Positions 49,716 to 58,847 of a DNA stretch of 64,000 bases are shown here, in pieces. Both the position numbers and the translations under genes were made by a program. The stretch lies in contig SVNQ01000007.1 in assembly GCA_015066865.1 (NCBI GenBank), positions 1 through 64,000 on the forward strand, in the 5' to 3' direction. The notes below the pieces were generated by a model. That model saw nothing but the letters and a program-made list of their open reading frames with translations, did no database searches and was not told where the DNA came from. The number at the start of each line of letters is the position of its first letter. The stretch's first letter is position 1. Source of the DNA: Ruminococcus sp. GTDB lineage: Bacteria; Bacillota; Clostridia; Oscillospirales; Ruminococcaceae.

Positions 49716-50335
49716 ATGAACCGTTTCCATAAAATCAGCGCACTGCTGACAGCCGCTATGCTTGGCACTGTCATGTTCACCGGCTGCATGGACAAGGAAG
49801 TGAACATCGCCGAGGAGGATCTCCCCTACGGCGCAACCATGCGTGAAGCAAAAACCACCTATGCCCTGCCCGTTTCGTATGACAGACGTTTTGTCAATGA
49901 AGCGCAGCTTACCGCAATAACCGAATATCTGTACGCCATTCAGACCGGCGACGGTGATAAATATGCCGAAACTACGCTCGATTTCTATGCTGAGTACCAG
50001 CTCAATGAGGTCTACAGCACCCAGTACAAGACGATGGATGAAATGATCGTTGCACTGCGCAGCTCCGTTTCGGAGATCACTGCGGATGATTTTGAATTTG
50101 CTATGATCACCATCGATGGCTTTACGCAGGAGCGTGTTACATCGGGTCTGGACACCATGATCGAAATTCTGACAAAATCAACGGCGAGAGCGATTTCTTA
50201 AGCAGCGTGGACAACTGCTGGGCATTGGACATGGACTGGCTCATCCGCTACAACGGGGGCGGCTCATCCATGCTGGTCAACGAACAGTATGTGTTCATGT
50301 TTGAAATCGACGGCAAGTACTACTGCGTCATGTAG
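49716..50335 (+). pseudogene. Lipoprotein gene with a frameshift near the 3' end
   Basis: The first frame encodes a lipoprotein signal (lipobox VMFTGC, Cys about residue 22) and a domain up to 'LDTMIEILTK', then stops at TAA 50199. In the next frame the sequence continues sensibly as KINGESDFLSSVDNCWALDM and ends 'YVFMFEIDGKYYCVM' at 50335, 9 bp before rsmE. The break is at about 50165-50175. The joined protein would be about 206 aa with a C-terminal 'DGKYY' ending seen in NTF2-like or DUF-type lipoproteins; the family is not identified. GGAGAAG precedes the ATG. Confidence 0.7.
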
Positions 50336-50344
50336 GAGGTTGCC

Positions 50345-51067
50345 ATGCCAAGATTCTTTGTGGAGCATGCAAGCTCCGAACAGATCATCATTACCGGTGA
50401 GGACGCACACCACATCGGACGTTCCCTGCGCATGCGCACGGGCGAACAGCTCACCGTCTGTGCGGAAGGTTTGGATTACGAATGCGAGATTACACGCATC
50501 ACCGACAGCGAGGTGTACCTGAAACCGCTTTCCATCGCACCATGTGCTGCTGAGCCGAGCGTGAAAGTCACGCTCTATCAGGCGGTTCCAAAGCAGGACA
50601 AGCTCGCTGAGATCGTGCAGAAAGCCGTGGAGCTTGGCGTATACGAAATCGTCCCCGTGCTGACATCACGCTGCGTATCCCGCCCAACAAAGGCGGATTT
50701 TGAGAAGAAACGCCAGAGATTGCAGAAAATTGCCGTTTCAGCGGCAAAACAGTCCGGCAGGGGTATCATCCCCGAAGTCGCTCCCCTGATGACGTGGAAG
50801 GAAGCTCTGCGAAGCATGCAGGAGCAGGATGTTTCCGTGATGCTCTACGAGGAGGAAGGCGGCGTGCGGTTCGGTGAAGTTCCGCTGGAGGGGAATACGC
50901 ACATCGGGCTGTTCATCGGCAGCGAGGGCGGCATTTCCGAAGAGGAAGCGCAGCAGGCAGTGGATGCAGGGCTGCATCGTGTGTGGCTGGGCAGCAGGAT
51001 CCTGCGCTGCGAAACAGCGCCGACAGCGGCGATCTCCATTTTGATGTATCTTACAAAAAATTTATAA
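50345..51067 (+). CDS. rsmE: 16S rRNA m3U1498 methyltransferase RsmE
   Basis: The 240-aa SPOUT methyltransferase has an N-terminal PUA-like part (MPRFFVEH..., EDAHHIGRSLRMRTGEQL). The knotted C-terminal domain includes 'KQDKLAEIVQKAVELGVYEIVPV', 'RLQKIAVSAAKQSGR', 'LFIGSEGGISEEE' and 'LGSRILRCETAPTAAI'. It methylates U1498 of 16S rRNA using S-adenosylmethionine. GTAGGAGG precedes the ATG. Length and motifs are complete. Confidence 0.95.
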   Translation: MPRFFVEHASSEQIIITGEDAHHIGRSLRMRTGEQLTVCAEGLDYECEITRITDSEVYLKPLSIAPCAAEPSVKVTLYQAVPKQDKLAEIVQKAVELGVYEIVPVLTSRCVSRPTKADFEKKRQRLQKIAVSAAKQSGRGIIPEVAPLMTWKEALRSMQEQDVSVMLYEEEGGVRFGEVPLEGNTHIGLFIGSEGGISEEEAQQAVDAGLHRVWLGSRILRCETAPTAAISILMYLTKNL

Positions 51068-51084
51068 AAATTATTTGAAAAGTG

Positions 51085-51113
51085 TTGAAATCCGCATAAA
51101 AATGTGGTATAAT
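51085..51113 (+). promoter_or_regulatory. Promoter of the small membrane protein gene
   Basis: TTGAAA, 17-base spacer, TATAAT; start codon about 93 bases further on. Confidence 0.75.
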
Positions 51114-51206
51114 AAAATTATCAATCAAGTAAGCCGGATCTGATTCGATTCACTGACCGCAGCAGTCCGGAAAAATGTAATGTTCTGCGGAGAAATGAGG
51201 AATACT

Positions 51207-51485
51207 ATGAAAAATTGGAAATTGATTGCGATTATTGCAGCAACAGCCATTGCAACAGCGATTGCAGTTGTAGTGCTGGTTCAGAAGCAGAACCAGAAGC
51301 GCAGAATGCGTTTTGACAGTGCAGAATTTGATGACGATTGTCTGGATGACATTGCATGCGGTGAGCAGTGCGCTTGCTGCGGCGAAGATCTGGATGTAGT
51401 TCTCCCCGGCGAAGAAGCTGCAGAAGATGCTGCTGAGGTTGTTGAGGAAGTTTCCGCAGAGGAAATTACAGAAGACGCTGAATAA
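51207..51485 (+). CDS. Small single-pass membrane protein with acidic tail (92 aa)
   Basis: After MKNWK there is one membrane helix (about 5-27, Ala/Ile/Val rich), a short basic patch (QKRRMR) and then a strongly acidic cytoplasmic-type tail with a Cys cluster (DIACGEQCACCGEDLD). The C-terminal third is almost only Glu, Ala, Val and Asp. No family was recognised. ATG at 51207 is favoured by GAGGAA upstream; upstream in-frame starts lack a ribosome site. It has its own promoter and terminator. Confidence 0.65.
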   Translation: MKNWKLIAIIAATAIATAIAVVVLVQKQNQKRRMRFDSAEFDDDCLDDIACGEQCACCGEDLDVVLPGEEAAEDAAEVVEEVSAEEITEDAE

Positions 51486-51492
51486 TCCTAAT

Positions 51493-51518
51493 AAAACGGC
51501 TTCTACGGAAGCCGTTTT
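51493..51518 (+). terminator. Intrinsic terminator
   Basis: The stem AAAACGGCTTC/GGAAGCCGTTTT is followed by TCTTGTC. It is followed by a short piece of the dispersed repeat (GTCCAGCCAGTGCGCC at about 51538). Confidence 0.85.
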
Positions 51519-51662
51519 TCTTGTCGATATACTCCCGTCCAGCCAGTGCGCCTCACGGCGCAGGGCTGGGCTATTTTTTTGCGATTTTGTATTTTTTCTG
51601 AAGTTGCGGTTAAAATAGGAAGGATTATCAGCGCCAGAACTTTGAAAAAGGAGTCGAGCAAT

Positions 51663-53942
51663 ATGAATCTTACGGAAATTCTGAAAACTGAATACGGCAA
51701 ATCCATCCCTGCATGTACCAATGCGGAAATCTACAGCGCCCTGCTGAAAACAGTCAATCGTTTGGCGCAGGAAAACCGGAAGCCCAATGAAAAAAAGAAA
51801 CTCTACTATATCTCTGCCGAATTTCTCATCGGCAGGCTTTTATCCAACAATCTGATCAATCTGGGGCTCTATGATGAAGTGAAACGTCAGCTTGCAGAAC
51901 ACGGCAGGGACATCGGTGAGATCGAGGAATGCGAACCCGAACCCTCCCTCGGAAACGGCGGGCTTGGCAGACTTGCCGCCTGTTTCCTCGATTCCATTGC
52001 TGCGCTGGGACTCAATGGCGACGGCGTGGGGCTGAACTATCACTTCGGGCTGTTCCGTCAGGTGTTTGAAAACAATGCCCAGACAACACAGCCCGACCCG
52101 TGGATCACCGAGGATTCGTGGCTGATTCGGACGGATGTGACCTATCCCGTGAAATTCGGGAATATGGAAGTTTCCGCACGCATGTACGACATTCTTGTCA
52201 CGGGCTGCAAAAACCGCACAAACCGTCTGCATCTGTTCGACATCGAAAGCGTGGATGAATCCGTTGTGGGCAGCGGCATTTCCTTTGATAAGTCCGATAT
52301 TGCAAAGAATCTCACGCTGTTTCTCTACCCCGATGACAGTGACGAGGACGGCAGGCTTCTGCGTATCTATCAGCAGTATTTCATGGTGTCATGCGCCGCA
52401 CAGCTGATTCTGGATGAAGCCGTGGCAAAGGGCTGCAGGCTGCATGATCTTGCGGACTATGCGGTGGTTCAGATCAACGACACGCACCCGACGATGGTGA
52501 TTCCGGAACTGATCCGACTGCTCATGGAACGAGGGCTTCCGATGGATGACGCCATTGCCGCCGTGCAGAAAACCTGTGCCTATACCAACCACACGATCCT
52601 TGCGGAAGCACTTGAAAAATGGCCGCTTTCCTATCTCAAAAAGGCAGTACCGCAGCTTGTCCCCATCATTGAGGTGCTTGACAGAAGGATCAGGCGGAAA
52701 TTCGATGACAAGTCCGTGTACCTCATCGACAGCGATGAACGTGTGCACATGGCGCATCTCGACATCCACTGCTGTTTCAGCGTCAATGGTGTCGCATCGC
52801 TCCACACGCAGATACTCAAAGAAACTGAACTGCGGCATTTTTACGAGATCTATCCCGAAAAATTCAACAACAAGACCAACGGCATCACCTTCCGCAGGTG
52901 GCTGCTGCACTGCAATCCTGCGCTTACCTCGCTCATTACCTCGCTCATCGGCAAGGGGTTTATGGAGGATGAGGCGGAACTCAAGCGGCTGCTGCAATAC
53001 CGCAGCAATGCGGATGTCCTGCAAAGGCTGCTTGCCATCAAAGCAGCGAAAAAGTCCGATTTGAAGGCGTATCTGCAAAAGCGGCAGGGCATTTGCATCA
53101 ACGAAAATTCCATCTTCGACATCCAGATCAAGCGTCTGCATGAATACAAACGCCAGCAGCTCAATGCACTCTACCTCATTCACAAGTATCTGGAGATCAA
53201 GTCGGGAAAGAAGCCGAAAGCCCCAATTACAGCGATTTTCGGGGCAAAAGCTGCACCGGCATACACCATTGCGCAGGACATCATCCACCTCATTCTCTGC
53301 CTGCAGGAGCTGACGGCAAACGATCCCGAAGTCAGCCCCCACCTAAATGTGGTAATGGTGGAGAATTACAACGTCACATGGGCGGAAAAGCTGATTCCGG
53401 CGTGCGATATTTCAGAGCAGATCTCGCTTGCATCCAAGGAGGCAAGCGGCACGGGCAACATGAAATTCATGCTGAATGGTGCTCTGACGCTCGGCACGGA
53501 GGATGGCGCTAACGTGGAGATCCATGAGCTTGTTGGGGATGAAAACATCTATATTTTCGGCGATTCGAGTGATGCCGTGGTGCAGCGCTATGCACAGGGC
53601 AGCTACAATGCGGCGGAATATTACAAGAAAAATCCGAAGATCCGACGTGCCGTGGATTTCATCACGAGCGAAACCATGCTGAAGATTGGCGACAAAGAAC
53701 GTCTGGAACGCCTGTCAAGGGAACTGACCACGAAGGACTGGTTCATGACATTCCCCGATTTTGAGGACTATATCAAAGCAAGGGAACAGGCTTACGCTGA
53801 CTATGAAAACCGCATGGAATGGGCGGAAAAGATGCTTGTCAACATTGCATCGGCAGGGTATTTTTCTTCCGACAGAACCATTGCGGAATATCAGCGGGAT
53901 ATCTGGCAGCTGGAGACTGCCAACACAGAGGAGGACATGTAA
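51663..53942 (+). CDS. glgP: Glycogen/maltodextrin phosphorylase (GT35)
   Basis: The 759-aa enzyme releases glucose-1-phosphate from alpha-1,4-glucans. It has '[17 protein letters not shown]', '[18 protein letters not shown]' and 'LNYHFGLF' near the start, '[19 protein letters not shown]' in the middle, and the pyridoxal-phosphate lysine motif '[17 protein letters not shown]' near the end. Length is close to short bacterial phosphorylases. ATG at 51663 follows AAAGGAG. The PTS gene begins at the very next base after the stop codon, so the genes are in one operon for storage or imported glucans. Confidence 0.95.
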   Translation: MNLTEILKTEYGKSIPACTNAEIYSALLKTVNRLAQENRKPNEKKKLYYISAEFLIGRLLSNNLINLGLYDEVKRQLAEHGRDIGEIEECEPEPSLGNGGLGRLAACFLDSIAALGLNGDGVGLNYHFGLFRQVFENNAQTTQPDPWITEDSWLIRTDVTYPVKFGNMEVSARMYDILVTGCKNRTNRLHLFDIESVDESVVGSGISFDKSDIAKNLTLFLYPDDSDEDGRLLRIYQQYFMVSCAAQLILDEAVAKGCRLHDLADYAVVQINDTHPTMVIPELIRLLMERGLPMDDAIAAVQKTCAYTNHTILAEALEKWPLSYLKKAVPQLVPIIEVLDRRIRRKFDDKSVYLIDSDERVHMAHLDIHCCFSVNGVASLHTQILKETELRHFYEIYPEKFNNKTNGITFRRWLLHCNPALTSLITSLIGKGFMEDEAELKRLLQYRSNADVLQRLLAIKAAKKSDLKAYLQKRQGICINENSIFDIQIKRLHEYKRQQLNALYLIHKYLEIKSGKKPKAPITAIFGAKAAPAYTIAQDIIHLILCLQELTANDPEVSPHLNVVMVENYNVTWAEKLIPACDISEQISLASKEASGTGNMKFMLNGALTLGTEDGANVEIHELVGDENIYIFGDSSDAVVQRYAQGSYNAAEYYKKNPKIRRAVDFITSETMLKIGDKERLERLSRELTTKDWFMTFPDFEDYIKAREQAYADYENRMEWAEKMLVNIASAGYFSSDRTIAEYQRDIWQLETANTEEDM

Positions 53943-56120
53943 ATGGAGAACAAACAAATCATCCGCATTGCGTCACCGCTTAACGGCAGCGCAGTGCCGC
54001 TGGAACAGGTGCCGGATCCCGTATTTGCAGAAAAGGTGCTTGGGGACGGCTGCGCCGTCATCCCCACGGACGGAAACATTTACAGCCCCGTGGATGGCGA
54101 AATCACGTCCGTTGCGGAAACCGCCCACGCCTTCGGCTTTGCATCCGATGACGGCGTGGAGGTGCTGGTGCATTTTGGTCTGGAAACCGTAACACTCAAG
54201 GGCAGGGGCTTTACGTCCCACGTTAAGGTCGGTGACAGGGTAAAAACGGGCGATCTGATCGCACAGGTCGATATGGAGCTTCTGCAGGCTAAGGGAATCA
54301 ACCCCATGACGCCCGTGCTGATTTATGACGGTGCGGAAGGGATGGATATGCAGGTGCATCTGGGCGAAGTAAAACAGGGCGAATCCATTCTGATGACGCT
54401 TGGGGACGCACAGCCGGCACCCGTGCAGAATGAGTCCGCCCCCCTTGAAACACGTCCTGCCCCCGGTCAGGAAAAGCGGAAATTCAGCATTAATTTCGAT
54501 CTCCTGCAAAAGCTCGGAAAGGTGCTGATGGTGGTCATTGCCGTCATGCCGGCGGCAGGTCTGATGATCAGCATCGGAAAACTCATCGCCATGGCAGGCG
54601 GTGACATCGCTCTGGTATCCACCATCGGCGGCGTGCTTGAAAACATCGGCTGGGCGATCATCAGCAATCTCCACATTCTCTTTGCCGTTGCCATTGGCGG
54701 TTCGTGGGCAAAGGAACGTGCGGGCGGCGCATTTGCGGCGCTCCTTGCCTTCATCCTGATCAACAACATCACGGGTGCTGTGTTCGGCGTGACGAACGAT
54801 ATGCTCGCATCGTCCGATGCCGTGGTGCACTCGCTGTTTGGGCAGGAAATGCTCGTTGCCAACTACTTCACCTCCGTCCTCGGCTCACCCGCACTCAATA
54901 TGGGCGTATTCGTCGGCATCATTTCGGGCTTCGTGGGCGGCGTGATCTACAACAAATACTACAATTTCCGCGGACTTCCCGAAGCACTCTCCTTCTTCAA
55001 CGGCAAGCGGTTCGTGCCTCTCGTGGTCATCCTCTGGTCGGTCATCGTTTCCCTGATCCTCGCCGTGGTATGGCCCGTGGTGCAGTCGGGCATCAACACT
55101 TTTGGTATCTGGATCGCCAATTCCTCGGAAACTTCTCCCGTTCTCGCACCGTTCATTTACGGTACGCTCGAACGTCTGCTCCTCCCCTTCGGTCTGCATC
55201 ACATGCTCACCATCCCCATGAATTACACCTCATTCGGCGGCACCTATGAAATCCTCACCGGCCCGAATGCAGGAACCATCGTGTTCGGACAGGATCCCCT
55301 CTGGCTTGCTTGGGTAACGGATCTGATCAATTTCCGCAAAGCGGGCGACATGGAATCCTACAACCGACTGCTGGAAACCGTCATTCCCGCACGCTTCAAG
55401 GTCGGTCAGATGATCGGCGCAACGGGACTTCTGCTGGGCATTGCACTTGCCATGTACCGCAGAGTGGATAGGGACAAGCGCAGGGACTACCGTTCCATGT
55501 TCTTTTCCGCCGCACTTGCGGTATTCCTCACGGGCGTCACAGAGCCTCTGGAATTTATGTTCATGTTCTGCGCACTGCCCCTCTATCTTGTTTATGCCGT
55601 GCTGCAGGGGCTTGCCTTTGCGCTTTCGGGCGTGATCAACCTGCGCCTGCACTCGTTCGGCAACGTGGAGTTTGCCACCAGAATCCCCATGTCCGTGAGC
55701 GCCGGACTGACGGGGGACATCATCAATTTCATCCTCAGTGCCGTGGGATTCTTCGTGATCGGCTATTTTGTGGCATATTTCATGATCGGGAAATTCCGCT
55801 ATGCCACCCCCGGCAGACTCGGCAACTACACCGCAGGCGGCGAAAATGAGGAGGATGGCAGTGTGAAGCGTTCCGCAGACGGCGGCAACAGCCAGCCCGA
55901 ACGCATCATCGCCCTGCTCGGCGGCAGGGAAAATATCACCTTTGTTGACGCCTGCATGACAAGACTGCGTGTCACGGTCAAAAATCCCGATCTCGTGGCA
56001 GATGCCGCCGCATGGAAAACGGAGGGCGCACTCGGCCTTGTAAAGAAGGATACGGGCATTCAGGCGATCTACGGGCCGAAAGCGGATGTGCTCAAATCCG
56101 ACATCATCGACATTCTGTAG
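53943..56120 (+). CDS. PTS glucose/maltose-type IIA-IIC-IIB permease
   Basis: The 725-aa single-chain PTS transporter has the order IIA (1-150), IIC (about 180-600), IIB (about 650-725). IIA has the phosphorylated His77 in 'VEVLVHFGLETV' with the helper His62. IIC has 'NFDLLQKLGKVLMVVIAVMPAAG' (seen as KVLMVVIAVMPAAGLM), 'GGSWAKERAGG' and 'GVTEPLEFMFMF'. IIB has the Cys site 'NITFVDACMTRLRV'. It brings in and phosphorylates a glucose-family sugar. Context points to maltose or glucose. It is between phosphorylase and the EEP gene, and an HPr gene ends the operon. Confidence 0.92.
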   Translation: MENKQIIRIASPLNGSAVPLEQVPDPVFAEKVLGDGCAVIPTDGNIYSPVDGEITSVAETAHAFGFASDDGVEVLVHFGLETVTLKGRGFTSHVKVGDRVKTGDLIAQVDMELLQAKGINPMTPVLIYDGAEGMDMQVHLGEVKQGESILMTLGDAQPAPVQNESAPLETRPAPGQEKRKFSINFDLLQKLGKVLMVVIAVMPAAGLMISIGKLIAMAGGDIALVSTIGGVLENIGWAIISNLHILFAVAIGGSWAKERAGGAFAALLAFILINNITGAVFGVTNDMLASSDAVVHSLFGQEMLVANYFTSVLGSPALNMGVFVGIISGFVGGVIYNKYYNFRGLPEALSFFNGKRFVPLVVILWSVIVSLILAVVWPVVQSGINTFGIWIANSSETSPVLAPFIYGTLERLLLPFGLHHMLTIPMNYTSFGGTYEILTGPNAGTIVFGQDPLWLAWVTDLINFRKAGDMESYNRLLETVIPARFKVGQMIGATGLLLGIALAMYRRVDRDKRRDYRSMFFSAALAVFLTGVTEPLEFMFMFCALPLYLVYAVLQGLAFALSGVINLRLHSFGNVEFATRIPMSVSAGLTGDIINFILSAVGFFVIGYFVAYFMIGKFRYATPGRLGNYTAGGENEEDGSVKRSADGGNSQPERIIALLGGRENITFVDACMTRLRVTVKNPDLVADAAAWKTEGALGLVKKDTGIQAIYGPKADVLKSDIIDIL

Positions 56121-56121
56121 C

Positions 56122-56964
56122 ATGAAACTGCTCACACTCAACACCCATAGTCTTGTAGAGGAAGATTATCCGCAAAAGCTCCGCAATTTCGCAGACGCCA
56201 TTGCCGCAGAATGCCCCGACATCATCGCCCTGCAGGAGGTCAGCCAGACAGCGGATGCGCAGGAAGTTCCGGCGCATCTGCAAAGAGGCTATGTTTCCGC
56301 TGAAAAAAGTGCCGTCATCCGCAGGGACAACCATGTGTACAACGCCGTGCGGATGCTTGCGGACAGGGGCGTGCAGTACAGCTGGACATGGCTGCCGATA
56401 AAGCTTGGCTACGGCAAATATGACGAGGGCATTGCCCTGATGAGCCGCAGCCCCATTCTGGAAACGGACGCATTCCTCGTCAGCGGCGTGAGCGATTACC
56501 GCAACTGGAAAACACGGAAGATCCTCGGCATCCGTACAACATCCGCACCGGAGGAATGGTTCTGCAGCGTGCATTTTGGCTGGTGGAACGATGCGGACGA
56601 ACCGTTTGCGGCACAATGGGAACGCACACAGGCACACCTGCGATCCCGTGAAGCCGTCTGGCTGATGGGGGATTTCAACAATCCTGCCGAGGTTCGACGG
56701 GAAGGTTTCGATCTGATCCGAAAATCCGGCTGGCACGACAGCTACACCCTTGCAGAGCAAAGGGATGAGGGAATGACGGTCGGCGGGGTTATTGACGGCT
56801 GGCAGGATAAGCTCACGGATACCACGGGAATGCGCATTGACCAGATATGGTGCAGCAAGCAGATGCGGATACGCAGTTCAAAGGTGCTTTTTGATGGCAT
56901 TTGTCATCCCGTGGTGTCCGATCATTACGGCGTCATGATAGAGTATGAAAGGAACAGCAAATGA
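56122..56964 (+). CDS. Endonuclease/exonuclease/phosphatase (EEP) family hydrolase
   Basis: The 280-aa protein has the complete EEP metal site: 'LTLNTHS' (Asn), 'IIALQEVSQ' (Glu), 'HFGWWND' (His), 'WLMGDFNNPAEV' (Asp/Asn) and 'VVSDHYGVMIEY' (Asp/His). Members cut nucleic acids or phosphate esters. Its place between the PTS gene (1 bp gap) and malQ (ATGA overlap) suggests it acts on a sugar phosphate, but this is inferred from context. ATG at 56122; the frame from 56086 lies inside the PTS gene. Confidence 0.85.
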   Translation: MKLLTLNTHSLVEEDYPQKLRNFADAIAAECPDIIALQEVSQTADAQEVPAHLQRGYVSAEKSAVIRRDNHVYNAVRMLADRGVQYSWTWLPIKLGYGKYDEGIALMSRSPILETDAFLVSGVSDYRNWKTRKILGIRTTSAPEEWFCSVHFGWWNDADEPFAAQWERTQAHLRSREAVWLMGDFNNPAEVRREGFDLIRKSGWHDSYTLAEQRDEGMTVGGVIDGWQDKLTDTTGMRIDQIWCSKQMRIRSSKVLFDGICHPVVSDHYGVMIEYERNSK

Positions 56965-58481
56965 AACGAAGCGCAGGCATTTTGCTCCCGATCTCCAGTC
57001 TGCCGTCCAAGTACGGCATCGGATGTTTTGACGAGAGCGCATACAGATTTGCAGACCTGCTCAAAGCGGCAGCTCAGACCTACTGGCAGATTCTTCCGCT
57101 TGGGGCTACGGGCTACGGAGATTCCCCCTACCAGTCCTATTCCTCCTTTGCGGGAAATCCCTATTTTATCAGCCTTGATGCACTGATCCATGCAGGACTT
57201 CTTACGGCGGAAGAATGCGAAACTACGGATTTCGGCAAGCATCCCGCAAAAGTCAATTACCGAAAGCTCAGTGAAAAACGCCTTCCGCTGCTGCGGAAAG
57301 CCTACGAACGCAGCGGCATTTCAAAGAATGCGGATTTCGTCCAATTCTGTGAGAAGCAGGCGTGGCTTGAGGACTATGCAATGTTCATGGCGCTCAAGGA
57401 TGAATTTAACGGTGCGCCGTGGTATGCATGGGATGAGGACATCCGCATGCGCACGCCGCAGGCAATGACGAAATACCGTGAAAAGCTTGCCGAACAGGCG
57501 GAATTTTACAAATTCCTGCAATACCAGTTCTGCACCCAATGGGAATCGCTCAAGGCGTATGCCAACGCACAGGGCATCCGCATCATCGGGGATATTCCGA
57601 TCTACACGGCGCTTGACAGTGCGGACGCATGGGCAAGCCCCGAATTGTTCCGGCTCGATAAACACGGCATTCCCACCGCCGTGGCAGGCTGTCCGCCGGA
57701 TGGATTCGCCGCAGAGGGGCAGCTCTGGGGAAATCCCCTCTATGACTGGGAAAAACACAGAGATACGGGCTATGCGTGGTGGATCGCAAGGCTGGCGCAC
57801 TGTTTTCGCCTCTATGATGCGGTACGAATCGACCATTTCCGTGGCTTTGACGAATATTATGCCATCCCCTACGGTGAAAAGACCGCCGTGAACGGCAGAT
57901 GGGAGAAAGGCCCCGGCAAGGCGCTTTTCCGTGCCGTTGAACGGGCGCTTGGAAAGCAGGAAGTCATTGCAGAAGATCTGGGTTTTATGACGGATTCAGT
58001 CAGACAGCTTGTGCGTGACTGCGGATTTCCGAACATGAAGGTGCTGGAATTTGCGTTTGATTCCCGTGATACGGGCAATCAGAGTGACTACCTGCCCCAC
58101 AACTACACCGAGCATTGTGTTGCCTACACGGGAACACACGACAACCAGACGATTGCCGCATGGTTTGCGGAAATTCCGGAACAGGAACGAAGACTTGCGA
58201 GGGAATACCTCTGCGACCGCTGCACGCCCGACGAGGAACTGCACAAATCCTTCATCGGGCTGCTGTTCCGAAGCAGGGCGGATCTGTGCGTCATTCCCAT
58301 GCAGGACTGGCTGGGATTGGGAGATTCTGCACGAATGAATACGCCCTCAACGGTCGGGGAAAACTGGCAATGGCGCATGGGGCGTGAGGACATGGACGAA
58401 ACGCTTTGCAAGGAGATCCGCCGCATGACGGAACTTTACGGCAGAGCACCGCAGATGCACGATTCCACCGAGAGGAGGTGA
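56961..58481 (+). CDS. malQ: 4-alpha-glucanotransferase (GH77, amylomaltase)
   Basis: The 506-aa enzyme moves maltodextrin chains between glucans. Family motifs: 'RSAGILLPISSLPSKYGIG', 'QILPLGATGYGDSPYQSYSSFAGNP' (seen as QILPLGATGYGDSPYQSYSS), 'RIIGDIPIYTALDSADAW', nucleophile Asp in 'AVRIDHFRGF', acid/base Glu in 'VIAEDLGFMT' and 'TGTHDNQTI'. Length is normal. It starts on the last bases of the EEP gene (ATGA) and is followed 5 bp later by HPr. With phosphorylase and the PTS it completes a maltodextrin route. Confidence 0.96.
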   Translation: MKRSAGILLPISSLPSKYGIGCFDESAYRFADLLKAAAQTYWQILPLGATGYGDSPYQSYSSFAGNPYFISLDALIHAGLLTAEECETTDFGKHPAKVNYRKLSEKRLPLLRKAYERSGISKNADFVQFCEKQAWLEDYAMFMALKDEFNGAPWYAWDEDIRMRTPQAMTKYREKLAEQAEFYKFLQYQFCTQWESLKAYANAQGIRIIGDIPIYTALDSADAWASPELFRLDKHGIPTAVAGCPPDGFAAEGQLWGNPLYDWEKHRDTGYAWWIARLAHCFRLYDAVRIDHFRGFDEYYAIPYGEKTAVNGRWEKGPGKALFRAVERALGKQEVIAEDLGFMTDSVRQLVRDCGFPNMKVLEFAFDSRDTGNQSDYLPHNYTEHCVAYTGTHDNQTIAAWFAEIPEQERRLAREYLCDRCTPDEELHKSFIGLLFRSRADLCVIPMQDWLGLGDSARMNTPSTVGENWQWRMGREDMDETLCKEIRRMTELYGRAPQMHDSTERR

Positions 58482-58486
58482 GCCCG

Positions 58487-58744
58487 ATGAGAACATTTAC
58501 CTACACGATCAAGGATGCACTTGGCATTCACGCAAGACCTGCGGGAATGCTTGCAAAGACCGCAAAGGCGTATGAAAGCGAAATCACCATCACGAAAGGC
58601 GAAAAGAGTGCCATTTGCACGAAGCTCATGGCACTCATGGGGATGGGCGTAAAATGCGGCGATACCATCACCGTCACCATAAGCGGTGCGGATGAGGAAT
58701 CTGCCGAACAGGGGATGCGTGAATTTCTGGAGAAGAATTTATAG
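58487..58744 (+). CDS. HPr family phosphocarrier, Ser46 replaced by Lys
   Basis: The 85-aa protein has the HPr fold with the phospho-acceptor His15 in 'LGIHARPAGMLAK'. Where most Firmicutes have Ser46 in KSIM, this protein has Lys46 (CTKLMALMGMGVK), so HPr kinase could not phosphorylate that site. It can still receive phosphate at His15 and pass it to the PTS permease two genes upstream. RBS AGGAGGTGAG precedes the ATG at 58487. It may be the general HPr or a dedicated one. Crh-like proteins lack His15, so it is not Crh. Confidence 0.92.
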   Translation: MRTFTYTIKDALGIHARPAGMLAKTAKAYESEITITKGEKSAICTKLMALMGMGVKCGDTITVTISGADEESAEQGMREFLEKNL

Positions 58745-58784
58745 CAGAAACCGCCGCAGGCTAAGAAAAACAACCTGCAAACGG

Positions 58785-58814
58785 AAAACCGCCGCAGTTG
58801 CCTGCGGCGGTTTT
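58785..58814. terminator. Bidirectional terminator
   Basis: The stem AAAACCGCCGCAG/CTGCGGCGGTTTT ends the alpha-glucan operon (+) and lies just beyond the permease gene (-). Confidence 0.85.
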
Positions 58815-58847
58815 CCTGTGTATTATGCAGCCGGATTAAGGGAACGA

